64,000 nucleotides of DNA from Algoriphagus halophilus (GCF_900129785.1 NZ_FSRC01000001.1:496001-560000), one strand, 5' to 3'; numbered from the stretch's first letter, positions 1-9,676 are shown. Made by a program: numbers and translations. Notes: generated by a model from the sequence alone, not told the origin.

Positions 1-58
1 AAGGAGTCAAACAAGTAATAATCGCAAGTAAGAATAGATTGTTCCAGTTTTTTTTCAT
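1..58 (-). CDS. Start of an exported protein, cut by left window edge
   Basis: An ATG at position 58 opens a minus-strand frame that stays open to base 1. The 19 visible codons read as two lysines followed by a hydrophobic run (FLLAIITCL), which is a typical signal-peptide start. It begins 14 bases after the gatA stop, so it is probably the next gene of the same operon. Nothing of the mature protein is visible and its function cannot be called. Confidence 0.5.
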   Translation of the reverse strand, partial: MKKNWNNLFLLAIITCLTP

Positions 59-72
59 CATTAAAAATTTTC

Positions 73-1500
73 TTATGAGGTTAAAGCACTTAGATAATTG
101 CTGAATGCATAGAGTTCAGCTTCCTTAAATGAGTTGCAAATTACCTGTAATCCTATTGGCATGCCTTTGGAATCCTTTCCATTGGGAATAGAGATAGCGG
201 GCACACCTGATACAGATGCCTGAACAGTATAAAGATCTTCCAGGTACATGGCCACTGGATCATCCCTATGTTCGCCAAACTTAAACGCTGTAGATGGTGT
301 CGTCGGCATTATAATATAATCAAAATCATTCAAAAGATTTTCAGTAAAGTCTTTTATTAACCTTCTGACCTTTTGTGCTTTGGTAAAATAGGCGTCATAA
401 TAGCTCGCACTTAAAACAAATGTACCAAGCATTATTCTACGTTTGACTTCTTCACCAAATCCTTCGCTTCTGCTCAGTTTGTACATGCTTTCCAAATTGT
501 GAGCATTAGGAGTGCGGTACCCATATTTAACGCCATCAAATCTCGAAAGGTTGGAAGAAGCCTCTGCCGTGGTAAGGATATAATAAGTAGGAAGAATATA
601 GTCTAATAATGGGAAATTCACTTCCTGAACTTCATGTCCTTCAGATTTTAATTTCTCTAAAACTGAAAGCGTATTCTCTTTTATTTCTTCTTGCAGGGAA
701 GGAGACTCGATGGTTTCCTTCAAATAAGCAACTTTAGCTTTTCTGTCAAAATGAAGAAGTTGACTATAGGGTAGAACCGGTTTTCTGGAAGATGTGCTGT
801 CAAACTCATCATGTCCAGCCATGATTTCTAAAAGTAAGGCATTGTCCTTCACCGTTTTGGTGAAAGTACCTATGGTATCAAAAGAAGATGCATAGGCTAT
901 CAAGCCCCATCTTGATATTCTTGAGTAAGTAGGTTTCATCCCTATTACTCCAGTAAATGCTGCTGGTTGCCTTACAGACCCCCCTGTGTCAGTACCTAAG
1001 GAGGCTGTGCAGAGATTAGCCTGAACCGCGACGGCCGAACCTCCGGAGGATCCTCCCGGAACTCGGCTTTCGTCCAGTGCATTTAATACTTTGCCATGGG
1101 CAGTATTCTCATTAGAACTGCCCATCCCGAACTCATCACAATTAAGTCTGCCGATAATAATGGCATCTTCATCGATCAGTCTCTGGATGGCGGTTGTAGT
1201 AAATTGAGATTCAAAACCCTGAAGGATTTTGGAAGAGGCATTGGCCTCATGTCCGGCGAAGCAAAGTACATCTTTGATGCCGATGACCATCCCGGCAAGT
1301 TTACCGGCTTTTCCTTCAGAAAGCTTTTGATCGACTAAATCAGCTTGCGCTAAAGCAGATTGCTCGTAAACTTCGACGAAGGCGTTTAAGTGCGCCTTCG
1401 TCTTAATGTTTTGAAGATAATGATTGACGATTGCTCTACAATCAGTTTCTTTTTTTTCGAGCGATTTTTTGATTTCGTCGAATGAAATGAATTTTTCCAA
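73..1500 (-). CDS. gatA: Asp-tRNA(Asn)/Glu-tRNA(Gln) amidotransferase subunit A
   Basis: This is the glutaminase/amidase subunit of the GatCAB complex, which converts misacylated Glu-tRNA(Gln) or Asp-tRNA(Asn) to the amide in the cytoplasm. The 475-residue product shows the amidase-signature Ser-cisSer-Lys triad at about K76 (GIKDVL), S151 (in GGSSGGSAV) and S175 (DTGGSVRQPA); the spacing of 75 and 24 residues matches known GatA proteins. Length is close to the usual 480-490. The start is a TTG at 1500: the upstream frame is closed by the tatA stop region and no ATG occurs before the conserved domain. The gene follows tatA by 18 bases. gatB and gatC are not in the window. Confidence 0.95.
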   Translation of the reverse strand: MEKFISFDEIKKSLEKKETDCRAIVNHYLQNIKTKAHLNAFVEVYEQSALAQADLVDQKLSEGKAGKLAGMVIGIKDVLCFAGHEANASSKILQGFESQFTTTAIQRLIDEDAIIIGRLNCDEFGMGSSNENTAHGKVLNALDESRVPGGSSGGSAVAVQANLCTASLGTDTGGSVRQPAAFTGVIGMKPTYSRISRWGLIAYASSFDTIGTFTKTVKDNALLLEIMAGHDEFDSTSSRKPVLPYSQLLHFDRKAKVAYLKETIESPSLQEEIKENTLSVLEKLKSEGHEVQEVNFPLLDYILPTYYILTTAEASSNLSRFDGVKYGYRTPNAHNLESMYKLSRSEGFGEEVKRRIMLGTFVLSASYYDAYFTKAQKVRRLIKDFTENLLNDFDYIIMPTTPSTAFKFGEHRDDPVAMYLEDLYTVQASVSGVPAISIPNGKDSKGMPIGLQVICNSFKEAELYAFSNYLSALTS

Positions 1501-1518
1501 TGCTATTGGCTTACGAGA

Positions 1519-1716
1519 TTATTTCTTTTTGTCTTTCAGCCCTTCTTCAAGATCGTTCTGAATGTCTTTTGTAGCGTCTTTGAATTCTCTGATTCCACGG
1601 CCTAAACCGCGTGCTAATTCAGGGATTCTCTTAGCACCAAATAATAGTAGAACGACAAGTACGATTAATACAATCGAACCTCCGCCCATATTTTGAATGA
1701 AACCCAATGTAGTCAT
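1519..1716 (-). CDS. tatA: Sec-independent protein translocase TatA/E
   Basis: This is a pore-forming subunit of the twin-arginine translocase in the inner membrane. The 65-residue product has a single membrane helix at about residues 13-27 (IVLIVLVVLLLF), the conserved FG hinge, an amphipathic helix (AKRIPELARGLGRGIREF) and a charged tail ending in KDKKK. This is the standard TatA layout. It sits 18 bases upstream of gatA and 110 bases downstream of the EnvC-like gene. Several Tat-type signal peptides occur elsewhere in the window (for example at 15113, 17520 and 31666), so the system has visible clients. Confidence 0.92.
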   Translation of the reverse strand: MTTLGFIQNMGGGSIVLIVLVVLLLFGAKRIPELARGLGRGIREFKDATKDIQNDLEEGLKDKKK

Positions 1717-1825
1717 GATGATTTATGTTTAAGGGTAAATGTCCTGCAAAGATATAACTGTCATCTGCTTACGCAAAGTAATCAGTGCAGAGTTGTTCTT
1801 TTTTATAAATATACGATAATTTAAA

Positions 1826-3073
1826 CTATTTGGACGTGATCCAGGTGGCAGGATCCATTACATTTAATCCTTTCCATGTTTGGAAATGGACCTCCGCTTG
1901 CCCATCAGGTCCTGTAGCTACCTGACCAATAACGTCTTTTGCTTTGACAGATTGCCCTGATTTTACAGAGATGGTTTTAAGCTTACTATACATGGTATAA
2001 TATTCCCCATGTTTGATGATTACTGTTCCGCCAAAACCAGGCATGGTCGTAATTTTTGTGACCGTACCATCAAATACCGATCGGACATTGGAATTTGGTT
2101 GAGTCCGGATGTCCAGGCCGTCACTATCCATGGTGATTCCTTTTAAGGTAGGATGTGGATAGGTGCCAAAACCCTGGGCAATAAACCCGGTTTCTACCGG
2201 CCAAGGTAAGCGTCCTTTATTTCCTGCGAAGGAACTTGATAAAGCTGCAACTTCCGGAGTCATTGGCATGCTACTTCCTGCACTTTTGGTAGTGTTGCTA
2301 TTGGATTTTTTGGCTGCAGCCTCTGCAAGTCTAATTTCCTCCTCGATCACCTGCTTGATCATACGGTTCAATTGGTCTTGTTGTTTTTTAGTGGCTGCAA
2401 TTTGCTTCTGAATCTCTTTTTCCTTTTTAGACAGGTTGTTGACGATACCTTGTTGCTCTTGTCTGGCTTTATCCAAGGCCAACTTTTCAAGCCTTTCTTC
2501 TTCCAACACCTTTTCTTTTTCTGCTCTTTTCTGATCTAGAGAAACTTGTTCTTCTGCCAATTGTACACTGACAGCTTGAATCTGCTCAGCTTGCTGTTTC
2601 CGGTTATCAGTATATTGTTTTAAGTATTTCAACCTCATGTACAGTTGGTTGAAACTGCCTGAACTGAATACGAATGATACAATTGATAAACCTCGATTGA
2701 GTTTAGAGGTATTATAGATCATTCTGGCATATTCTGCTTTCAGGTCGATTAATTCCTGTTTAAGTTTTTTGATTTTTGATTCAGTCTGTTGAATCTCCTG
2801 GTCCAATAATTTAATTTCTCGGTCTAGGGTATTGACTAATCTGGATTGCGTTTGAACTTTTCGGGTCACTGCATTTAATTCTCCAATGGAGTTCTTCTTA
2901 ATAGCAGTGGTTTGCTTTAATATCTTATCAAACTCCCTAAGTCGCTCCTGAACTTCCGCTTTCTCTCTTTCTAGTTGCTCCCTTGTCTTTTTTGTCTGCG
3001 CTGCTACATCTACTGAAAGGCAGCAAACGAAAACCAACAGGAGGGTAGAAATGATTAGATTTTTCCTATTCAT
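1826..3073 (-). CDS. EnvC-like murein hydrolase activator, M23/LytM domain with degenerate active site
   Basis: The predicted role is a periplasmic activator of peptidoglycan amidases during cell division or wall remodelling. After a signal peptide (MNRKNLIISTLLLVFVCC...) comes a long charged coiled coil, about residues 25-260, then a low-complexity linker and a C-terminal LytM/M23 fold from about residue 290. Active M23 peptidases carry a HxGxDI zinc motif and an HxH motif; here the first reads SDGLDI and the second EVHFQTW, so at least two zinc ligands are missing. That is the pattern of non-catalytic EnvC/NlpD activators. The ATG at 3073 is chosen because the longer frame would begin with TTG at 3082. 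The gene follows the DUF4292 gene by only a few bases. Confidence 0.85.
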   Translation of the reverse strand: MNRKNLIISTLLLVFVCCLSVDVAAQTKKTREQLEREKAEVQERLREFDKILKQTTAIKKNSIGELNAVTRKVQTQSRLVNTLDREIKLLDQEIQQTESKIKKLKQELIDLKAEYARMIYNTSKLNRGLSIVSFVFSSGSFNQLYMRLKYLKQYTDNRKQQAEQIQAVSVQLAEEQVSLDQKRAEKEKVLEEERLEKLALDKARQEQQGIVNNLSKKEKEIQKQIAATKKQQDQLNRMIKQVIEEEIRLAEAAAKKSNSNTTKSAGSSMPMTPEVAALSSSFAGNKGRLPWPVETGFIAQGFGTYPHPTLKGITMDSDGLDIRTQPNSNVRSVFDGTVTKITTMPGFGGTVIIKHGEYYTMYSKLKTISVKSGQSVKAKDVIGQVATGPDGQAEVHFQTWKGLNVMDPATWITSK

Positions 3074-3078
3074 CGAAA

Positions 3079-3819
3079 TCAAAATCTGAATGGGAAGGTT
3101 AAAGGATCTGCGTGAGGTTCAATGGAATTCCACTCCAAATTGATGATGGTATTTTGACTTCCCTCTGGCAGTTGATAGGCTAATTTGTAAAGCACTTCTA
3201 AGGGAAATGGCTGTGAATCCACTTCCTGAAAATTAGGGAAGCTAGCCAACAAAGAACCTCGGTCGTCTAAAGAATTACTGACCAATTCCGATACTTTTCT
3301 AGTGTTGACATCCACCTTACTGAAATACCTCACTTTGTCCCGGATTTGGGTAAGCTCAAATGCTTTCCCTACCCGAACCAATCGATCTTTGTAATCAAAA
3401 GGAATAGGAGGGTTTGCCCAAAGTATATTTTGGAATAGATCTAAGGATAATTTCAATCCGTAAATGGTTTCAAATTCCGTAAAGGTGAGGTTGATATCTT
3501 CTTTACCAATTCGGTCTTTGATTTGGATTTTATCTTGGGTTATTAGGCCTCTGACCGCTTCCATCCCCAATCCGGGAGAAACGGTAAACCATAGGACGCT
3601 GTCTTTTTTTGCTCTTACATTCATGGAGCCCCGAGTAATTTTACCTGAGGCCTCTTCAATTATTATTTTGGCTTTTGCAGATAAAAAATCGTAGTCATTG
3701 TAAATAGGGGAAAAGTCTTCCATTTTCCCGTTGCTTTGGTAAGCCACATTTTTTTTTGCGCAGCTTGATAAAAATCCAATAGCCAACAGAATTGTAAATC
3801 CTGCAAAAAGCTTATTCAT
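3079..3819 (-). CDS. DUF4292 family lipoprotein
   Basis: This is a lipoprotein with signal peptide and lipobox ending at C20 (IGFLSSC). The mature part matches the DUF4292 family of Bacteroidota, including the terminal beta-strand-rich section with NLEWNSIEPHADPLTFPF. Its function is unknown; the fold is probably related to outer-membrane lipoprotein carriers (inference). The ATG at 3819 is preferred over an in-frame start 120 bases upstream because it places the lipobox correctly. It overlaps the upstream TPR gene stop by 8 bases, indicating translational coupling. The TPR, DUF4292, M23 order is a recurrent neighbourhood in this phylum, suggesting an envelope-assembly role. Confidence 0.8.
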   Translation of the reverse strand: MNKLFAGFTILLAIGFLSSCAKKNVAYQSNGKMEDFSPIYNDYDFLSAKAKIIIEEASGKITRGSMNVRAKKDSVLWFTVSPGLGMEAVRGLITQDKIQIKDRIGKEDINLTFTEFETIYGLKLSLDLFQNILWANPPIPFDYKDRLVRVGKAFELTQIRDKVRYFSKVDVNTRKVSELVSNSLDDRGSLLASFPNFQEVDSQPFPLEVLYKLAYQLPEGSQNTIINLEWNSIEPHADPLTFPFRF

Positions 3820-5539
3820 GGTATTTTCCTTCTTTAATTTTTTGAGGAAGTTTGTCTGAAGCTTCTGGGCTGTTTTCAGCTTTTTTCCAATAGCTGATGG
3901 CCTCAGATTTCTTTCCCAAATGGTATAAAATATCTCCATAATGTTCCAACATCACACCACTTGGCTCAGCTTCATGTTCTAGTGCAAGATCCATGTATTT
4001 TTTGGCGCCTTCGTAGTCTCCGCTTTGGAACAGTACCCATGCATGTGTATCAAGGAAAGTGCCATTGTTTGGAAATCTTTTAACAACTTTTTCAGACATG
4101 CTTTTGGCTTTATCCAAATCACGCTTTTCTAACGACAAAAAGTAGGCGTAATTATTCAGTACTTGCTCATCATTTGGGTTGAGCTTGATGGCCATGTCAA
4201 AGTTTTCGAAGGCTTTATCTTTTTCACCTAAATTATAGTAAGCATTTCCCAAGGCTCCATAAGAAGCTTGATCCAACCCGATATTTTTCCCTGCATTGAT
4301 TTCCATAGATTTCTCCAAAGAAATAATAGCTGAGGAATCTTTTTTCATGGCATTCTTAATCACACCATCATAAAACCAAAACTCTGGTCTTTCTGGAAAT
4401 TCATCCACACCCATGATTGTGAACTTTTCCACCTCAGCAAAATCAGCATTTTCACCAAAGGAATTGGTGATCACTTGTTCTAATAATTCTGCATTCTTGG
4501 GGTCTATTTGTAAAGAAGCTTTGAAGTGCCCTATACCTTCCTCTTTTTTACCTTCTTTCATCCTTCTTTTTCCAATAGCTGCAAAAACTGATGCATCATT
4601 GGGATGGTTTTGAAGCATTAAAACTTCTAGGGTGTTCAATAAGGAATCCCTTTCAGAGGTTTGCATCTCATTAATCAAAGATTCATAGGCTTTAGACTCC
4701 ACTTGAGGGTCTAAATCAGGGTTGGAAAAAGCAGTGATAATTGATTTTTCCGATGCTTCTAATTGTCCTTTTTCTTTTTGTAGGGTATAAGCAGCCATAT
4801 GTAACTCTGGCTGATTAGGGAATTTTGCCAACTCTCCTTTTACCAAGTCCAAAGCCTGGTCACTTCGATTGTTGTTATATAAAATCTCTACTAAGTTTAA
4901 AACATAGTCCGGATTACCAGACTTTGCTTCAATCAGGCGCTCACCTTCTTCAATGGCCTTCTCAAGATTGTTCTTTCTTAAATAAATCCGTTGCTTTTGC
5001 GTGGTAACCGGTTCCATTACTCCATAGTATTCTTCTGCTCTATCTAATACTACCAAAGCTTTGTCAAACTCGCCGGCACTTAGATAAATGGAAGCCAGGT
5101 CTAAATTGTACTGTTGGTTATGCTCTCCGTCTGCAGTTAATCGATCCAATATTTCTGCAGCTTTCAGCGGCTGTTTGAGGTTGGTATATATCTCAGCCAC
5201 CATCAGTGCATAATATTTATTTTCTATGTCCAAGTTTGCAGCCGTTTCAGCATAAGGAAGTGCTTTTTCTGGCTTATTACCTCTTAACAGAACTTCCGCA
5301 ATTTTGTAATGAATGGCTGGTTCCTCCGGAGAAAACTCCAGGGATTTCTGTAGATAGAAATAGGCTTTATCCAACTCGCCAAGCACCAAGTATTTCTCAC
5401 CTTCAATGTAGTAGCGAGTAGTTTTAGCCTCAGTTTCCTGGGCTTTTCTCTCTTTTTTTGAAAGTTTTTCCTGCGAATAGCCTAAGGAGGAGGCCATTGT
5501 CAGAGCTAGAGTTATGATAAGGAATCTATTGAAAATCAC
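3812..5539 (-). CDS. Exported tetratricopeptide-repeat protein
   Basis: The 575-residue protein is built almost wholly of TPR units. Characteristic pieces such as LDKAYFYLQKSLEFSPEEP, GNAYYNLGEKDKAFENF and GDILYHLGKKSEAISYW are spread through the length. An N-terminal signal peptide (FLIITLALTMASSLGYSQ) indicates export. It probably acts as a scaffold in the envelope. The start codon is GTG at 5539; starting at the next ATG would delete the hydrophobic core of the signal peptide. The stop overlaps the start of the DUF4292 lipoprotein gene, so the two are likely co-translated and may work together. Confidence 0.85.
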   Translation of the reverse strand: MIFNRFLIITLALTMASSLGYSQEKLSKKERKAQETEAKTTRYYIEGEKYLVLGELDKAYFYLQKSLEFSPEEPAIHYKIAEVLLRGNKPEKALPYAETAANLDIENKYYALMVAEIYTNLKQPLKAAEILDRLTADGEHNQQYNLDLASIYLSAGEFDKALVVLDRAEEYYGVMEPVTTQKQRIYLRKNNLEKAIEEGERLIEAKSGNPDYVLNLVEILYNNNRSDQALDLVKGELAKFPNQPELHMAAYTLQKEKGQLEASEKSIITAFSNPDLDPQVESKAYESLINEMQTSERDSLLNTLEVLMLQNHPNDASVFAAIGKRRMKEGKKEEGIGHFKASLQIDPKNAELLEQVITNSFGENADFAEVEKFTIMGVDEFPERPEFWFYDGVIKNAMKKDSSAIISLEKSMEINAGKNIGLDQASYGALGNAYYNLGEKDKAFENFDMAIKLNPNDEQVLNNYAYFLSLEKRDLDKAKSMSEKVVKRFPNNGTFLDTHAWVLFQSGDYEGAKKYMDLALEHEAEPSGVMLEHYGDILYHLGKKSEAISYWKKAENSPEASDKLPQKIKEGKYHE

Positions 5540-5704
5540 GTATTGTAGGGGTTCGGCTTGAGATTACAAACATAATGCCTTTTATGCAAATAGACAGGTT
5601 TTTAGGTGTTGGATGCTTGTCCAATGACATTCTGTCTGCTTGTTCTTTTTGATAACCACGTATTTAACAAAATTGATCCCAAAAACTGATGAAAAAGTAA
5701 GAAT

Positions 5705-7207
5705 TTATTTTTTGTCCCGCTTCAAATAGGACATGATTTGGTTTTTTTCCAATAGAAAAATGAAGGCTCCAAAAATCAAAATCAAGCTATTTTTAAAGAT
5801 AAAATTCACTGTGGAATGTTCAAGCTCCAAGTAAAAGCCCCCATAACTTATCGCAAATCCTAACATCAAATAGAAAATACCTTTCCCAGTTTGATAAGGA
5901 ATCGGGTAGTATTTTTGGCCATAAAAAAAGCATAACACACACATGATCAAATAGCATCCCAGGGTACTTAGAGCCGCTCCAAAATACCCCCAAATTGGCA
6001 AGAGAGACCAAATGATCACGATGGATGCAATCGCTCCGGCCAGGGTGATCCAAAAACTATAGTTGGTCTGATCGGTAATTTTAAACCAGATGGAAAGATT
6101 AAAATAAACCCCCAATAGTAAATACCCCATTAATAAGGATGGAACTATAAACAAGCCCTCTTCATAACCAGGGCTTCTCAAAAACAATGGCCCAATCCAA
6201 TATAAATTGACAGAAATGGCAATCATTAAAAGGGCACAAAATACGATGAAGGCGTGCATTACTTTGGCATAGAGCAGAGGGGAATTCTGATCGTTGGATT
6301 TTTTGAAGAAAAATGGTTCTGCCGCATACTTAAACGCCTGGATGACCAAATTCATCAAAATGGCCAACTTGAAATTGGCTCCAAAGATTCCTGCTGCTTC
6401 ACGGGTAGAGAGTCCAGGATAAAAGTTTTCTGGTAATAAGTATTCGAATAGAAGCCGTGAGATCAGTTCGTTGGTGACTCCTGCAAGTCCCATGAAAAGT
6501 AGGGGGATGGAGTACTTCCACATAGGGAATAGGATGGATGAATCCAATTGGAAACGAAACATGCCAGCCTTCCACCAAACAAAGGGCACAATAAGTCCAT
6601 TTGCAAAAAGGTTTGCCAAAAGAATGTATTCCACTCCCCATTCCGACCTGTAGCCAAGAAACCCTTCTGGGATAATTCCTTCGGTAATTAAAAAAGGGAA
6701 AGCGACAATCAGGATCAGGTTGAACCCGACATTCATCAGGATATTTAAGATTTTGGCACTGGCAAAAATCAAGGCTTTATTCTCCAATCGAAGCTTGGCA
6801 AAGGGAATGGCCAAAATGGCATCAAATGTCAACAACAAAGCAGTCCATCTAAAAAGATATGCCTGTCCAGGGTATTCCATCCATTCTGACAAAACTGGCG
6901 CAGCCAAGTAAAGGGAGGAACCTAAGACAAGTGAACTGGTTATTAAGAGAGATTGAGTGGTATAATAAACTTTAGATGGATCTAGGTTCTTTCCCGTAGA
7001 AAATCTAAAAAATGAAGTTTCCATTCCATAGGTGAATACAATATTCAGGAAACCTATTAATGCATAAATCCCTGTAAATGCCCCCATATCCTCTTTGCTG
7101 AGGTATGCGGTATATACAATGATTAATAAAAAGTTAATGGACCTGCCCAAAATGCTACTGAGACCATAGATCGCAGTCTGGCTGGCAAGTTGTTTTAAGT
7201 TACTCAT
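5705..7207 (-). CDS. Polysaccharide biosynthesis flippase (MOP/Wzx-like)
   Basis: The 500-residue integral membrane protein has about 12-14 hydrophobic segments and begins with the typical MSNLKQLASQTAIYGLSSILGR start of polysaccharide-biosynthesis/MATE-fold exporters. The predicted role is moving lipid-linked oligosaccharide across the inner membrane for surface polysaccharide or LPS. The neighbours are an enoyl-CoA hydratase gene 15 bases upstream and the TPR envelope gene 165 bases downstream. No glycosyltransferase cluster adjoins it, so the glycan substrate cannot be named. Confidence 0.85.
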   Translation of the reverse strand: MSNLKQLASQTAIYGLSSILGRSINFLLIIVYTAYLSKEDMGAFTGIYALIGFLNIVFTYGMETSFFRFSTGKNLDPSKVYYTTQSLLITSSLVLGSSLYLAAPVLSEWMEYPGQAYLFRWTALLLTFDAILAIPFAKLRLENKALIFASAKILNILMNVGFNLILIVAFPFLITEGIIPEGFLGYRSEWGVEYILLANLFANGLIVPFVWWKAGMFRFQLDSSILFPMWKYSIPLLFMGLAGVTNELISRLLFEYLLPENFYPGLSTREAAGIFGANFKLAILMNLVIQAFKYAAEPFFFKKSNDQNSPLLYAKVMHAFIVFCALLMIAISVNLYWIGPLFLRSPGYEEGLFIVPSLLMGYLLLGVYFNLSIWFKITDQTNYSFWITLAGAIASIVIIWSLLPIWGYFGAALSTLGCYLIMCVLCFFYGQKYYPIPYQTGKGIFYLMLGFAISYGGFYLELEHSTVNFIFKNSLILIFGAFIFLLEKNQIMSYLKRDKK

Positions 7208-7222
7208 AAGGGAGAATAGGGA

Positions 7223-8008
7223 TTACTCTCCTCGGAAATTTGGTTTTCTTTTCTCAAGAAATGCAGTCGTTCCTTCTTTGTAATCTCCAGATTTAACGCA
7301 GCGGGCAAAGCAGTTTGCTTCAGTTTGAAATCCATTTTCGTCCGATAAGAATGCTGCATTGACACAATCTATAATCATGCCGATTGCTAAAGGAGCCTTA
7401 CTAATTATTTTTTCAATGAGCTCTTCGGCTTTCGCCATGGCATCTGCCTTGGTAGGCAAAACATGATTCACCAATCCCAAACTCAGGGCTTCATTGGCAT
7501 CAATCATATCTCCTGTCATCATCAATTCATTAGCTTTGCCTCTTCCGATCAATATGGTAAGTCGTTGAGTACCCCCATATCCTGGAATGATTCCTAAATT
7601 GACTTCAGGTTGACCAAATTTTGCATTGGCAGAAGCGACTCTCATATGGCAGGCCATTGCTAGCTCACATCCTCCGCCTAAAGTAAACCCGTTGGTAACA
7701 GCAATAACAGGTTTGTGAAGGTTTTCTATCATACTAAAAATCTCCTGACCGTTTTCGGCAAATTTTCGCGCATTTACCTCGTTCAGCTCAGCAATTTCAC
7801 TGATGTCAGCGCCAGCAACAAAAGCACGTTCCCCTGCTCCTGTGATGATGACCCCTTTGATAGATTTGCTATCGGCAACTTCATCAAAAATCGCTTTCAA
7901 TTCTTCAAGCGTATCAAAGTTTAGGGCATTCATCTTATCTTCTCTATTTACTGTTAAATAAAGAATGCCTTCTTTTACCTCAGTCAGAATATTATTGAAT
8001 TCAGCCAT
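7223..8008 (-). CDS. Enoyl-CoA hydratase/isomerase family protein
   Basis: This crotonase-fold enzyme of 261 residues probably hydrates 2-enoyl-CoA in fatty-acid or amino-acid degradation in the cytoplasm. The oxyanion-hole segment (AFVAGADISE), the first catalytic glutamate region (GGGCELAMACH) and the second (PEVNLGIIPGYGGTQRL) are all present, so it is likely catalytically active as a hydratase. Length is typical. It lies 15 bases upstream of the flippase gene and diverges from the isocitrate dehydrogenase gene across a 213-base gap. Annotation as short-chain 3-hydroxybutyryl-CoA dehydratase is possible but not decidable from the sequence alone. Confidence 0.9.
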   Translation of the reverse strand: MAEFNNILTEVKEGILYLTVNREDKMNALNFDTLEELKAIFDEVADSKSIKGVIITGAGERAFVAGADISEIAELNEVNARKFAENGQEIFSMIENLHKPVIAVTNGFTLGGGCELAMACHMRVASANAKFGQPEVNLGIIPGYGGTQRLTILIGRGKANELMMTGDMIDANEALSLGLVNHVLPTKADAMAKAEELIEKIISKAPLAIGMIIDCVNAAFLSDENGFQTEANCFARCVKSGDYKEGTTAFLEKRKPNFRGE

Positions 8009-8173
8009 AAACCGTTTATCTGTTTAAAACAAATATACAAGCAGGGTAGCCAATCCCAAATTTTGAGACTTAGAAAAATTTAAGTTTAGTGTTCATTTTT
8101 TTCTTGGATTTTGCTTTAAGTCAATAGATTCATCTTATTTAAAATTCCCCAAAATTCCCTCGTCCATTTTTAT

Positions 8174-8181
8174 TACTTTTG
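8174..8181 (+). promoter_or_regulatory. Candidate Bacteroidota -7 box for isocitrate dehydrogenase
   Basis: The octamer TACTTTTG matches the TAnnTTTG -7 consensus of Bacteroidota primary-sigma promoters and lies 41 bases before the ATG. I do not see a clear -33 TTTG partner, so this is tentative. Confidence 0.3.
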
Positions 8182-8221
8182 TGGAAAATCAGTATAATCT
8201 ATATCCACTATTATATAAACT

Positions 8222-9676
8222 ATGTCTTCAAAAAGAAAAATCACAGTGGCTTATGGTGACGGGATCGGACCTGAAATCATGGAAGCAACTTTGTCTATCC
8301 TAGAGGCTGCCGGGGCACCATTGGAATATGATGTCATCGAAATAGGTGAGCAGGTATACCTAAAAGGTATTTCTTCAGGAATGGATCCTAGTGCATTCGA
8401 GTCTTTGAGAGAAACAAAGGTGTTTTTGAAATCACCCATTACCACTCCACAGGGTGGTGGTTTCAAATCTTTGAATGTGACCACAAGAAAGTCATTTGGA
8501 CTTTTTGCCAACGTGCGCCCATGTAGGGCTTTTTCTCCTTTTGTACGCACCCATTTCCCAAAAACTGACATGGTCATCGTCAGGGAGAATGAGGAAGATC
8601 TTTATGCAGGGATTGAACATAGACAAACACAGGAAGTTTATCAGACCTTAAAGTTGATTTCAGAGCCTGGCTCCGAGAAAATCATTCGATATGCTTTTGA
8701 GTACGCGAAGAAAAACGGCAGAAAGAAAGTGACTTGTATGACCAAGGATAATATCATGAAATTGGCCGATGGTCTGTTCCATAAGAAATTTGATGAAATA
8801 GCTAAGGAATATCCTGAAATCGAAAATGATCACAAAATCATTGATATCGGAACAGCCTTGATCGCAGAAAGACCTGAGATTTTTGATGTGATTGTGACGC
8901 TGAACCTCTATGGAGATATTATTTCAGATGTTGCAGCCCAAGTGACGGGTTCAGTAGGTTTGGGAGGCTCTGCAAATGTAGGAGAGGAAGTAGCGATGTT
9001 TGAGGCAATTCATGGTTCTGCTCCTGATATTGCAGGAATGGGCATTGCGAATCCATCTGGATTATTGAATGGTGCGGTGATGATGCTCGTGCACATTGGA
9101 ATGCCGGAAATGGCCGAAAAAATCTCAAATGCCTGGATGAAAACCTTGGAAGATGGGATTCATACCGGTGATATTTATCAGGAAGGATTATCCTCAAAAA
9201 AGGTAGGAACTAAGGAATTTGCGCAGGCAGTAATCGATCGATTAGGACAGAAGCCTACTAAAATGACTCCAGTAGTCTATGATAAAGAAGATACTGAACC
9301 AATGAAAATCACGCTTTCTCCAAAGAAAAAAGCAAAGAAAGAGCTTATTGGTGTGGATGTTTTCATTGATTGGGATGAGGATAACAGGGATTTTAATGTG
9401 ATCGGTGAAAGATTAAGAAAAGCCAATGTAGATGGTCTACAACTACAGCTCATTACCAATAGAGGAGTGAAGGTTTTTCCAGAAGGAATGAGAGAAACAT
9501 TCTGTACAGACCACTGGAGATGCAGGTTTAAGACAGCAGATCAAAATGTGATTACACATGACATGGTCTTGGCTTTATTAAAGCAAATTCAGGATCTAGG
9601 GTTTGATTTTATTAAGACCGAGCACCTCTACACATTTGATGGGGTAAGAGGATATTCCTTGGCACAAGGAGAATAA
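8222..9676 (+). CDS. icd: Isocitrate dehydrogenase, long form with extra C-terminal domain
   Basis: It oxidatively decarboxylates isocitrate to 2-oxoglutarate in the TCA cycle. The N-terminal 350 residues show the isocitrate/isopropylmalate dehydrogenase fold: VAYGDGIGPEIM at the start, the substrate region with TTRKSFGLFANVRPC, RENEEDLYAG, the lysine-containing TKDNIMKL, and the metal/cofactor region with SDVAAQVTGSVGLGGSANVG and EAIHGSAPDIAG. After a lysine-rich linker near residue 345 there is an additional domain of about 120 residues (GVDVFIDWDEDN onward), as in Thermus- and Rickettsia-type enzymes. Cofactor preference (NAD or NADP) cannot be fixed by eye. A hairpin at 9693-9724 terminates it. 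Confidence 0.92.
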   Translation: MSSKRKITVAYGDGIGPEIMEATLSILEAAGAPLEYDVIEIGEQVYLKGISSGMDPSAFESLRETKVFLKSPITTPQGGGFKSLNVTTRKSFGLFANVRPCRAFSPFVRTHFPKTDMVIVRENEEDLYAGIEHRQTQEVYQTLKLISEPGSEKIIRYAFEYAKKNGRKKVTCMTKDNIMKLADGLFHKKFDEIAKEYPEIENDHKIIDIGTALIAERPEIFDVIVTLNLYGDIISDVAAQVTGSVGLGGSANVGEEVAMFEAIHGSAPDIAGMGIANPSGLLNGAVMMLVHIGMPEMAEKISNAWMKTLEDGIHTGDIYQEGLSSKKVGTKEFAQAVIDRLGQKPTKMTPVVYDKEDTEPMKITLSPKKKAKKELIGVDVFIDWDEDNRDFNVIGERLRKANVDGLQLQLITNRGVKVFPEGMRETFCTDHWRCRFKTADQNVITHDMVLALLKQIQDLGFDFIKTEHLYTFDGVRGYSLAQGE

